64,000 nt of DNA from a bacterium (GTDB lineage: Bacteria; Desulfobacterota; Binatia; HRBIN30; CADEER01). A program made the translations under genes and the position numbers. The notes beneath the pieces were generated by a model, which was given only the letters and a program-made list of their open reading frames with translations, ran no database searches and was not told the DNA's origin. Positions 36,881 to 44,254 of this stretch are shown here, piece by piece. The DNA is taken from positions 1 to 64,000 of the forward strand of contig JAUIGL010000015.1 in assembly GCA_030430165.1 (NCBI GenBank), written 5' to 3'. The stretch's first letter is position 1. Every line of letters begins with the position of its first letter.

Positions 36881-36887
36881 CGGATGC
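36847..36887 (+). terminator. 18-bp perfect hairpin containing the monooxygenase stop codon
   Basis: Arm 36847-36864 and its exact complement 36870-36887 flank the loop CTTCG. The TGA stop (36878-36880) is in the right arm, so the last codons of the gene form the left arm. No T-tract follows. It could be a terminator-like or mRNA-stabilising structure. Confidence 0.6.
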
Positions 36888-36948
36888 AGGGACTAGGGAC
36901 TAGCGCCGGATGGAGGCATCGCCTTCCGCTCTCAATGCCGGCCAACCA

Positions 36949-36983
36949 CCCCTAGCCCCTAGTCCCTAACCCCTAGCCCCTAT
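36949..36983. repeat. Five CCCCTAG-type tandem heptamers
   Basis: Units are CCCCTAG, CCCCTAG, TCCCTAA, CCCCTAG and CCCCTAT. The sequence AGGGACTAGGGACTAG (36888-36903) about 50 nt upstream is partly complementary, so a large imperfect hairpin can form. It lies just before the HAD gene. The words resemble those of the inverted repeat at 17-97. Confidence 0.75.
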
Positions 36984-36994
36984 ATGTCTAACCC

Positions 36995-37645
36995 ATGCCC
37001 ACCCAAGTCATCGACGCGGTACTCTTCGACTACGGCGGCGTGTTCACCCACTCGCCCTTCTCGGCGGCGGCGCCGATGGCGGAGAAGCTGGGCCTCGCCC
37101 ACGAGACTCTGCTGCACATCATTTTCGGTCCCTACGACCGCGACACCGATCACCCCTGGCATCAGATCGAGCGCGGCGAGATCGGCATCGAGGAGGCGCG
37201 CAATTCGATCAAGAGCCTCGGACGCGAGCACGGCGCCGAGGTCGACCTCTTCGAGTTCTTCGGCGCGATCGCGGCGATCACCCAGGGGATGAACGACGCC
37301 ATGGTCGAGGTCGCGCGGTTCGCCAAAGCCGAGGGCTATCGCACCGCCATCGTCACCAACAACATCGCCGAGTTCTCGGAGCACTGGCGCAAGACTCTGC
37401 CCCTCGACGAGATGTTCGACACCGTCGTCGACTCGAGCCAGGTCGGCATGCGCAAACCCGACCCGCGCATCTTCGCCCACGCGCTCGAGTGTCTCGGCAA
37501 CGTCGCCCCCCACCGCGCCGCGTTTCTCGACGACTTCCAGGGCAACGTCGACGCCGCGATCGAGCTCGGCATGCACGGCATTCTCGTCGAGCCCGACCCC
37601 ACCGAGGCCATCGCCAAGCTGAGACAGCTCATTGCCAAGAGCTAG
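36995..37645 (+). CDS. HAD-superfamily hydrolase (ACAD10-like phosphatase)
   Basis: A 216-residue HAD protein. Motif I is LFDYGGVF, with the nucleophile Asp but Gly in place of the second Asp, as in the epoxide-hydrolase N-terminal/ACAD10 branch. Motif II falls in TAIVTNN, motif III is the Lys in GMRKPDPRIF, and motif IV is FLDDFQGNVDAA. The small alpha-helical cap (about 15-85) fits subclass I. It is probably a phosphatase on a small molecule; that branch includes acyl-CoA-linked phosphatases. It is separated from the monooxygenase gene by the heptamer repeat region. Confidence 0.88.
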   Translation: MPTQVIDAVLFDYGGVFTHSPFSAAAPMAEKLGLAHETLLHIIFGPYDRDTDHPWHQIERGEIGIEEARNSIKSLGREHGAEVDLFEFFGAIAAITQGMNDAMVEVARFAKAEGYRTAIVTNNIAEFSEHWRKTLPLDEMFDTVVDSSQVGMRKPDPRIFAHALECLGNVAPHRAAFLDDFQGNVDAAIELGMHGILVEPDPTEAIAKLRQLIAKS

Positions 37646-37675
37646 CCGGCCCAGCGCTCGATCTCGTCTTCGAGA

Positions 37676-38911
37676 CTACTCGACGATCGAAAAGCTGACC
37701 CCGGCGTTCGCCTGGAGCCGCTCGAGAAGCGGCTCTCCCATCGCCGCCGCAGTGGTCCAGAAACCGCCGCCGATCGGCAGAGGGTCCATCGCCAGACAAA
37801 CCGCACTCTCGCCGAGCATCTTCGCGGTCGATCCGTAGCCGGGGTCGCGATCGCCATAGATCCGGCCGCGCAGGCTCTTGCCGGGATCGATCGGATGCTC
37901 GGCGAACAGGAATATCTCGAAGTATCCCTTCTCGCGGACCTCCGGAGAGGGGCCCTCGCCGGGATCCGGGGCGAAACGAGCCATCAGATCGCGCAGCGGC
38001 GAAACCGCTCCCGCGGCCATCGTCGCACCGAGTCCGGCGGCGAGGCCCGCCGCCTTGGCGAAGCCCATCGGACCGTCACCGGTCAGCGTCGCCTCGTCGT
38101 AGCGGAAGTTCTTGCCGTAGGCCTGACCGATCAGCGCATTGGTTCGGCGCACGACCCGGGTGTTGAGAGCGGCCATGACGAAGGGACCGGTCCACGAGCT
38201 GAAGTCCTCGTCGTACACCGGTCCCATCTGATCGCCGCCATCCGGTCCGCCGCGCTGGTCTCGAGGGTTGAGCCCGTAGGGATCAGCCATCAGCTTGCGC
38301 ATCTCCGGGTCTTTCTCCATTTCGCGCATCATGTTCAGCATCGAGGCAATGGTGCCGCCGCTGAATCCGCCGCTGAAGCTGCGAACCCGGTACTTGATGT
38401 GCTCACTGGTCGTTTCGTGACGGCGCCGCATCTCCTCCTGCATGAAGAAAGCGCCGATATCCGACGGAATGCAGTCGAACCCGCAGGAGTGAACGATGCG
38501 CGCGCCGGAGTCCTCCGCGGTTGCGGCGTGGGTGTCGATCATCTGCCGAACCCACTGCAGCTCCCCGGTGAGGTCGCAGTAGTGGGTTCCTGCCTCGACA
38601 CAGGCCGCGACCAGTTTGCTCCCGTATCGCGCGTAGGGACCGACGGTCGTGCAGACGACCTTGGTGCGCTGCGCCATTGAAGCGAGAAACTCCGCATCCT
38701 CGGCGTCGCCGACGAGCAGCGGCAGCTCCGAGGCCTCTTTGCCGAGAGCGTGGCGCACTCGCTCGAGGCGCGACTCTTTGCGCCCGGCGATGGCCCAGCG
38801 CAGATCGGCGCCGACCCCATAGCGCTCGCAGAGGTACTCGGCGACCAGTTTCCCGGTGAATCCGGTGGCTCCCCACAGCACCACGTCGAAATCTTTTGCC
38901 GCTTCAGTCAT
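37676..38911 (-). CDS. Saccharopine-dehydrogenase-like / trans-acting enoyl reductase-like protein
   Basis: A 411-residue protein with an N-terminal NAD(P)-binding fold: FDVVLWGATGFTGKLVAEYL (about residue 8), WAIAGRKESRLERV and VVCTTVGPYARYGSKLVAACVEAGTHYCDLTGE. The continuation HSCGFDCIPSDIGAFF and a long C-terminal domain with a hydrophobic part (about 285-310) match the family that includes mycobacterial trans-acting enoyl reductase (Rv2953). Those proteins reduce double bonds in complex lipid synthesis. The substrate here is unknown. It is convergent with the HAD gene and divergent from the F420-type gene. Confidence 0.85.
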   Translation of the reverse strand: MTEAAKDFDVVLWGATGFTGKLVAEYLCERYGVGADLRWAIAGRKESRLERVRHALGKEASELPLLVGDAEDAEFLASMAQRTKVVCTTVGPYARYGSKLVAACVEAGTHYCDLTGELQWVRQMIDTHAATAEDSGARIVHSCGFDCIPSDIGAFFMQEEMRRRHETTSEHIKYRVRSFSGGFSGGTIASMLNMMREMEKDPEMRKLMADPYGLNPRDQRGGPDGGDQMGPVYDEDFSSWTGPFVMAALNTRVVRRTNALIGQAYGKNFRYDEATLTGDGPMGFAKAAGLAAGLGATMAAGAVSPLRDLMARFAPDPGEGPSPEVREKGYFEIFLFAEHPIDPGKSLRGRIYGDRDPGYGSTAKMLGESAVCLAMDPLPIGGGFWTTAAAMGEPLLERLQANAGVSFSIVE

Positions 38912-39055
38912 GCGCTCTCCTCAGCTCGAGAGAATTCGGCACCGAGTGTGCCAACGATCCATATCGGCCAAGCTGGCACACGACACAACCCGCGCAAGGC
39001 GATCGACAAAGCAGCCGCATTGGCCGACCCCCAGGACCGGTGTAGGCTTGGCGCC

Positions 39056-39496
39056 ATGATCGAAAGCTGCTCGCTGACAGCACTCGAAAAATCGTTCTTC
39101 GGCACCCTCAACGACCTTCTACTCCCCGGCGTTCGCGAGGGATGGCTGAGCCGGGCCGAGCTGCCGGCGACACCCGTCGCCCTGGCGGTCCCCGGGCGCA
39201 AATCGGGCAAGACCCGAACCCTGCCGCTGCTCGCGGTTCAGCTCGGAGACCTCCTCCTCGTCTCGACCTTCCGCGGCGAGCGCTCCCAGTGGATCCGCAA
39301 CGTGGCGGCCGCCGAAAAGGTCAAGGTGTGGCTCGGCGGTCGCGCGAAGCAGTACGATGCCAGCGTGCTCGGCCCCGGGCTCCGCTCGCGGCGACGACGC
39401 AAGCGCAGTCGCGAGATTCTCGAGCTGCTCGAGCCCGCCACCGCGATCGGCTGGTCTTTCGCCGTACTCGAGCCGGCCGTGCGACGCGCCGCCTAA
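39056..39496 (+). CDS. Deazaflavin (F420)-dependent nitroreductase-family protein
   Basis: A 146-residue split-beta-barrel protein. The segment VPGRKSGKTRTLPLLAVQLGD, followed by LLVSTFRGERSQWIRNV and KVWLGGRA, is the signature of the Ddn/FDOR-B family that binds F420, and a basic tail follows. Members reduce nitro compounds, quinones or fatty acids. The start at ATG 39056 fits this family; sequence upstream in frame is unrelated. It overlaps no neighbour, and converges with the TetR gene 16 nt away. Confidence 0.78.
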   Translation: MIESCSLTALEKSFFGTLNDLLLPGVREGWLSRAELPATPVALAVPGRKSGKTRTLPLLAVQLGDLLLVSTFRGERSQWIRNVAAAEKVKVWLGGRAKQYDASVLGPGLRSRRRRKRSREILELLEPATAIGWSFAVLEPAVRRAA

Positions 39497-39511
39497 GAGG
39501 CACTCTGACTG

Positions 39512-40192
39512 CTAGCTTCGGTCGAGGTGTTCGAGGAGCATTCGCGCGAACCAAGCCCTGAAACGCTGCCGAACCTCGACATCGTCGCCGTGCCCGGTCA
39601 TCGCATCGAGGATCGGCGCGAAGATCCCGTCGCCGAGAGTTGCCACTGCGGTGAGGCGGACGATGAACTCCGAGTCCTCGCGCATCGCCGGATCGTCGGC
39701 GGCGACTCCGCTCAGCCTCACCCGGCGGCTGTGCACGAGATCGGTGAGGTGTCGCAGCAGGGGATCCTGGGCATCCTCCGCGGCGTTGCGTTCGGTGGCG
39801 AGCGCCCGCCACGCGAGCAGCCTCGCCAGGCCGGTGTCGCCGAGTGCGGCGAAGGTGTCCTCGATCAGGCTCACCGCGGTCTCCTCGGTCGCTGGGGCTC
39901 CGGTGAGGACGTCCACCAACCGGGATTGCAGGCGCTCGATGGCGCGCGCCTGCAGAGCTTCGATCAAGCCATCCCGGCTATCGAAGTGGTGCAGGATCGT
40001 CGGATGGGAGATGCCGATGTCGCGCGCAATCTCCTGCAGGCGGATTCCCTCGGGGCCCGCCTCGCGCAGACGGCGCTCGGCGGCGTCGAGAATTTCGCGC
40101 CGCGCCTCCTCGGCGGTCCGTCGCCGCCGAGCCGCAGGTTTCCCAGTCCGACGACTCACCCGCCCCTCGCCGATCCGTGCCGCAAGCACCAT
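39512..40192 (-). CDS. TetR-family transcriptional regulator
   Basis: A 226-residue protein with an N-terminal basic arm (about 1-30) and a TetR helix-turn-helix (about 32-78; ILDAAERRLREAGPEGIRLQEIARDIGISHPTILHHFDS in two segments). The rest is the ligand-binding helical domain. The start is taken at ATG 40192 because the next in-frame start upstream gives a Cys/Asn-rich stretch that would extend into the promoter of the divergent gene. It probably represses itself and the Coq4-like gene across the 77-bp divergent region, where ACAACATTGT-like sequence (about 40234-40243) could be an operator. Confidence 0.88.
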   Translation of the reverse strand: MVLAARIGEGRVSRRTGKPAARRRRTAEEARREILDAAERRLREAGPEGIRLQEIARDIGISHPTILHHFDSRDGLIEALQARAIERLQSRLVDVLTGAPATEETAVSLIEDTFAALGDTGLARLLAWRALATERNAAEDAQDPLLRHLTDLVHSRRVRLSGVAADDPAMREDSEFIVRLTAVATLGDGIFAPILDAMTGHGDDVEVRQRFRAWFARMLLEHLDRS

Positions 40193-40205
40193 CGAAACTT
40201 CATTG

Positions 40206-40234
40206 TTGACACACCCTCGGCGCACGGCTATCTA
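40206..40234 (+). promoter_or_regulatory. Probable promoter for the Coq4-like gene
   Basis: TTGACA (40206-40211) and TATCTA (40229-40234) are 17 nt apart, with GGAGG at 40258-40262 and the ATG at 40270. The quasi-palindrome ACAACATTGT overlaps the -10 edge and is a candidate TetR operator. Confidence 0.5.
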
Positions 40235-40269
40235 CAACATTGTCAGTAGTCAATCTCGGAGGTTCTCTC

Positions 40270-40995
40270 ATGGCGACGAGCAGGAATACGCCAAGCAGCC
40301 GAATCCGGCCACTGGTCGCGCTACGCGCGCTCGGCGACTTGATCCGCGACCCGGACGACACCGCCAAGGTGTTCAAGGTGATCGAGGCGCTGTCCAATCG
40401 CAGCGACGACCGTCTGTTTCGCCGCTTCCGCGCCACCGAGAGCGGCGCCCGCCTGTTGCGCGATCGGCCGGTGCTGCTCGAGGTGCTGTCCGACCGCGAC
40501 CGCCTGCTGGCGATGGAGCCGGGCACTCTCGGAAGGACCTACGGCGAGTTCATGAGTCGCGAGGCGATTTCGGCGGACGGCTTGGTGAGCGCCGACCGCT
40601 TCACCTCCGACGTCGAGATTCCCGAGGACCGCCGTTGGTTCGGCGAGCGCCTGCGCGACATGCACGATCTCTGGCACGTCGTCACCGGCTACCAACGCGA
40701 CCTGGTCGGCGAGGCGGCACTACTCGCGTTCACCTATGCCCAGACCCGCACCAAGGGAATCGGCTTGATCGTCGCCGCCGCCTACTGGCGCGCCGGCGGT
40801 GAGGTGAGCTACGCCCGCGACCTGATGCGCGAAGGCTATCGACGCGGCAAGAACGCGGAGTGGCTACCGGCTCAGGAATGGGAAGCCATGCTCGAGATGC
40901 CTCTCGAAGCCGTGCGCGAACAACTGCGCGTCGGCCCCCCGCCAAGCTACGCTCAAGTACGTTCCGAAGGAGCCCCCGCCCTCGCTGCGATGTGA
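40270..40995 (+). CDS. Coq4-family protein (ubiquinone biosynthesis-like)
   Basis: A 241-residue helical protein with the Coq4 zinc motif HDxxHx11E: MHDLWHVVTGYQ followed by Glu of VGEAALLA (about residues 136-153). Coq4 in mitochondria scaffolds the Q synthome and can oxidatively remove C1 of the ring. Bacterial homologues are less well characterised. ATG at 40270 follows GGAGG and gives a basic N-terminus; an earlier TTG is not supported. It is divergent from a TetR gene and ends within 1 nt of a modular palindromic repeat. It is unlike a normal ubi gene in being isolated from other quinone genes. Confidence 0.85.
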   Translation: MATSRNTPSSRIRPLVALRALGDLIRDPDDTAKVFKVIEALSNRSDDRLFRRFRATESGARLLRDRPVLLEVLSDRDRLLAMEPGTLGRTYGEFMSREAISADGLVSADRFTSDVEIPEDRRWFGERLRDMHDLWHVVTGYQRDLVGEAALLAFTYAQTRTKGIGLIVAAAYWRAGGEVSYARDLMREGYRRGKNAEWLPAQEWEAMLEMPLEAVREQLRVGPPPSYAQVRSEGAPALAAM

Positions 40996-41102
40996 AATCG
41001 GCCCAAGCCGATTTCAGTACAAAAACTTCTCCCCCCACGGGGGAGATGCCCCCAAAGGGGCAGAGAGGGCCAACAGAGATGACTTCGCCGCCGGCGGCGA
41101 AG
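40994..41102. repeat. Modular palindromic repeat, copy A
   Basis: Four palindromes in order: GAAATCGGC-CCAA-GCCGATTTC (40994-41015), TCTCCCCC...GGGGGAGA (41028-41046), TGCCCC-CAAA-GGGGCA (41047-41062, with one extra C), and the perfect 20-nt CTTCGCCGCC/GGCGGCGAAG (41083-41102). The first begins at the last base of the Coq4 stop region and the last ends 6 nt before the downstream convergent stop. The same order recurs at 53434-53542. Confidence 0.85.
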
Positions 41103-41107
41103 CACCT

Positions 41108-42169
41108 CTAACCCGACACCGCCCCCATCCCGCGTACCGCCGCGGCGATCCGCTCGATATCCTCGCGCGCCTCGGGACAAATTCGGGTCATCGTGATGTA
41201 CCCATGTGGCATCGCCGGCTGATGAACGTGCTCGACCGAGACTCCGGCCGCCGCCAACCGCTCGGCGTAGTCGATCCCTTCGTCGCGCAGAACGTCGAAT
41301 CCGGCGGTAAACACCAGCGCCGGCGCCAATCCCTCGAGGGACTCGGCGAGCAACGGTGAGACTCCGGGGTCGGTCTTGTCGACGCGGTCCTGGACGTACA
41401 AGTCGGCGCAGCCCTGCATGTCCTTCCGACTCAAACCGTAGCCGCTGGCGAAGGCGATCTGCGATTCGCGGTCCAAGCGGCTGACGTCGACCGCCGGGTA
41501 GATGAGCACCTGCAACCCGATCCAACCGCGGCCGCGATCGCGATCGCGTTGCGCCAGCACGGCCGACAGATTGCCACCGGCACTGTCTCCTCCAACCGCG
41601 ATCCGTCCGCGGTCGGCGCCCAACTCGTCGCAGTGCTCGACGCACCATTCGAGAACCGCCTCGGCGTCTTCGACCGCCGCCGGGAACGGGTTCTCCGGCG
41701 CCAGCCGATAGTCGACACTGACCACCACCGCGGGCGCGGCCTGGGCAATCCCGCGCGTCACCGCCTCGGTGTAGGCCGGACTGCCGACGATGAAGCCGCC
41801 GCCGTGCAGATAGACGAGCAGCGGAAGCGGTTGGTCCGCCGAAGGCCGATACACCCGTACCGGAATCGGCCCCGCTGGCCCGTCGATCGCACGGTCCTCG
41901 ACCGTGCCGGTGAAGTCGACTGGCCGCGACAGCGGCGCCACGTCCTCGAGGAACTGCGCCCGCACCGCGGCGCGCTGCTCGTCGGTCTCCATCGGCTTCA
42001 CCAACACACCGTCGAGGAACGCGGGGTTGAACAGCGACTGTAGACGGAAGCTGAAGGCAAACAGCGGCTTGAGTCGCCCGTACGGCGTATTCGCCCAAGC
42101 GTGCGCGAGACCGAACGCGGCCAGGACGATGGCCAGGACCACCCCGAGCACGATCGCAAGTACGGTCAT
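41108..42169 (-). CDS. HSL-type alpha/beta hydrolase (esterase), membrane-anchored
   Basis: A 353-residue protein with an N-terminal transmembrane anchor (about residues 3-26). The hydrolase shows the oxyanion motif YLHGGGFIVGS, the nucleophile GGDSAGGNL, and downstream Asp and His (about residues 295 and 325, VEHVHQPAMPHGYI), as in the hormone-sensitive lipase family. It hydrolyses short or medium acyl esters. The start at 42169 follows the stop of the serine hydrolase gene directly (TAG then ATG), so the two are coupled. A lactonase/esterase role next to BVMO-type metabolism is possible. Confidence 0.9.
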   Translation of the reverse strand: MTVLAIVLGVVLAIVLAAFGLAHAWANTPYGRLKPLFAFSFRLQSLFNPAFLDGVLVKPMETDEQRAAVRAQFLEDVAPLSRPVDFTGTVEDRAIDGPAGPIPVRVYRPSADQPLPLLVYLHGGGFIVGSPAYTEAVTRGIAQAAPAVVVSVDYRLAPENPFPAAVEDAEAVLEWCVEHCDELGADRGRIAVGGDSAGGNLSAVLAQRDRDRGRGWIGLQVLIYPAVDVSRLDRESQIAFASGYGLSRKDMQGCADLYVQDRVDKTDPGVSPLLAESLEGLAPALVFTAGFDVLRDEGIDYAERLAAAGVSVEHVHQPAMPHGYITMTRICPEAREDIERIAAAVRGMGAVSG

Positions 42170-43264
42170 CTAGCTGGTTCCAGCAGTCGGACGAAACGCG
42201 TCGATCAGCTCTTTACAGAGCGTCACTACGGCCGCCACCTTGTGCGGCGCGGTCTTGCCGAGGCGCGCCACGATCAGATCGAGCTTCGGGCTCAACATGA
42301 TGCGCTGTCCGCCCATACCGCTGCAGTAAAAAGTCCCGAGACTGCCCGGCACGGTCCAAAAGTGAGCGCCGTAGGTGCCTTCCGACTGCGGGCTGGGCGT
42401 GCGCGCGTAATCGACCCAACCCTCGGGCAGAATCCGTTGGCCGTCCCATACACCGTCGCGCAGGTACAACAGACCGAAGCGGGCAAAGTCGCGCACGCTG
42501 CAGTAACAGTGGCTCGAGCCGACGAAGTTGCCGGCGGCATCGAACTTCGGGTCTGCCGTCTTCATACCGATGCGATCGAAGAGCTCGCGCTTCATGAACG
42601 CGCGCATCTCGGTCTCGCCGCCGCCGACCGTTTCGGAAACCAGCCGCGACAACAGGTTGCTGGCGCCGCTGTTGTAGTTCCAGCGCTCTTCCGGCTCGAC
42701 CTGGTACGGCAAGGTCGCGGCAAAACCGGCGACGTCGTCCTTGCCCGCGCCGAACAGCATCGGGATCACGTCCGACTCGTCCTCCGCGTAGTAGCGCACC
42801 GATCCCCCGCCGAGGTGCTCCGCCTCGCGAAACCGCAGGCCGTCGACCATGCGCAGCATCTGGTCGATCGTAATCTTCGCGCGCCGATCGCCGTCGGCCC
42901 ACTCGCGAATCGGGATCGGTTGGCCGATGTCGAGCTTGCCTGCGCCGACGAGGATGCCGACCAGCGCGCTGGTGATGCTCTTCGCCATCGACCACGAGAG
43001 GAAGGCGTCGTCCGGGTCCACTCCCGATGCGTATCGCTCGGCGACGATCGCGCCCCGCTGGACGATGACGATTCCGTACGTGCGATCGAGATCCTCCGGC
43101 TCCGGCTCACTGAAGGCGTGGTCGAGCAGGCGGTCGAGTGCCGCTCGGTCGACACGTGGGTCGAGCTCGCCGCGCGGCCATTCCTCGGTCGGCCAGGGAA
43201 CGGTCGCCGGTTGCTGCGGCAGCGGCAACAGGCGCGCATCGGTAGTCGGTCCGAATCGATTCAT
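42170..43264 (-). CDS. Class C beta-lactamase-fold serine hydrolase
   Basis: A 364-residue protein with the SxxK motif in FLSWSMAKSITSALVG (about residue 91), YxN in RWNYNSGASNL and a later HxG-like position at GTFYCSGMGGQ. Length and motifs fit the EstB/6-aminohexanoate-hydrolase branch of the beta-lactamase/penicillin-binding-protein family rather than true AmpC. No clear signal peptide is visible from ATG 43264, so it may be cytoplasmic. The ATG at 43264 is favoured over an upstream ATG because it gives the usual length. It is followed directly by the esterase gene. Confidence 0.85.
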   Translation of the reverse strand: MNRFGPTTDARLLPLPQQPATVPWPTEEWPRGELDPRVDRAALDRLLDHAFSEPEPEDLDRTYGIVIVQRGAIVAERYASGVDPDDAFLSWSMAKSITSALVGILVGAGKLDIGQPIPIREWADGDRRAKITIDQMLRMVDGLRFREAEHLGGGSVRYYAEDESDVIPMLFGAGKDDVAGFAATLPYQVEPEERWNYNSGASNLLSRLVSETVGGGETEMRAFMKRELFDRIGMKTADPKFDAAGNFVGSSHCYCSVRDFARFGLLYLRDGVWDGQRILPEGWVDYARTPSPQSEGTYGAHFWTVPGSLGTFYCSGMGGQRIMLSPKLDLIVARLGKTAPHKVAAVVTLCKELIDAFRPTAGTS

Positions 43265-43316
43265 CCGCGGACCATAGGTCGCCCGGAGGACGCGGTTCAA
43301 ACGATCCGCGCGCCGT

Positions 43317-44072
43317 TCAACCGGGGCGTTCGATCCACACCACCACTCCGCCGTACTTTGCCTGGTCGGCTTCCCGGGTGCCGAGAACCGAACAACCGCT
43401 TCGGTTGGCAATCGCCGCGATACGACCCGGCGAGTAGACGTGCATCCTCATCAAGGGCTGGCGCGGGCTCGCTCCGGACAAGAGATTGAGCAACGCGTGC
43501 AGAGGCCGGTGGCGCTCGCGCATCGCGTCGAGCGCGTCGCCGACGACACCGCGGCGCGACTCGGTGGTGAACTGCAGGACGGCGACTCCACCGGCGCGCA
43601 ACAGCTCGCACAGGCGGCCGACGATCCGCTCGCCGCGGTCGGGTTCAATGTGCTGGAAGACGAGCACCGAGTGGATGAAGTCGAAGTCGCCTGCGAGAGT
43701 ATCGAGCTCATCCGAGTCGACACGCAGCTCGACGTTGCCCAGCCCGAGGCGCTCGACGTTGGCCGAAGCCTCCTCGATCATCGCCGGCGCGACGTCGACC
43801 CCGACCACGGACCCGCAACGAGCGCTCAGCGCCGGCAACACCCGCCCCACGCCACAGCCGAAGTCGAGGGCGCGCGCGGGTTCCAGCGGTCGCCCCGCCA
43901 GATCCCAGTAGCGCTCGAAAATCGACTCCACATGGCGTTGGCCGAGTGCGAAGAACTCGGCACGCGCCGCCTCGCCCATCGAAGCACCGCGAAAACGATC
44001 CTCGGTGAGCACCGCCCAATACGGATCGTCGGTTGCGAACCGCTGCCAATCTCGATCGGAGCTCTCGGACAT
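43317..44072 (-). CDS. SAM-dependent methyltransferase
   Basis: A 251-residue class I methyltransferase. Motif I is ALDFGCGVGRVLPAL (about residue 65), motif II includes VVGVDVAPAMIEEA, the later acidic residue is in ELRVDSDEL, and motif IV is DFIHSVLVFQHIEP. It methylates an unknown small molecule, most like the methyltransferase 11/12 type. ATG at 44072 is preferred over a longer frame to 44219 because the extra 49 residues are Arg/Cys-rich and lie in the promoter region. It is the first of three minus-strand genes. Confidence 0.87.
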   Translation of the reverse strand: MSESSDRDWQRFATDDPYWAVLTEDRFRGASMGEAARAEFFALGQRHVESIFERYWDLAGRPLEPARALDFGCGVGRVLPALSARCGSVVGVDVAPAMIEEASANVERLGLGNVELRVDSDELDTLAGDFDFIHSVLVFQHIEPDRGERIVGRLCELLRAGGVAVLQFTTESRRGVVGDALDAMRERHRPLHALLNLLSGASPRQPLMRMHVYSPGRIAAIANRSGCSVLGTREADQAKYGGVVVWIERPG

Positions 44073-44254
44073 CGACGCCAAACCACCGAACAACCGCCGG
44101 CAATCTACCGACAATCCGACTGGCCGTCGACGCCGAGTAGGTGAGCACCACGCCGGGAAACGCGCGACCCCCGACGCGACCCTTGTGGAGGCGTGCGGAT
44201 CGGTTCTAGACATAACCACCCCGCCCCCGCGCAGGGCCAGCCAAGGAAGGATTC

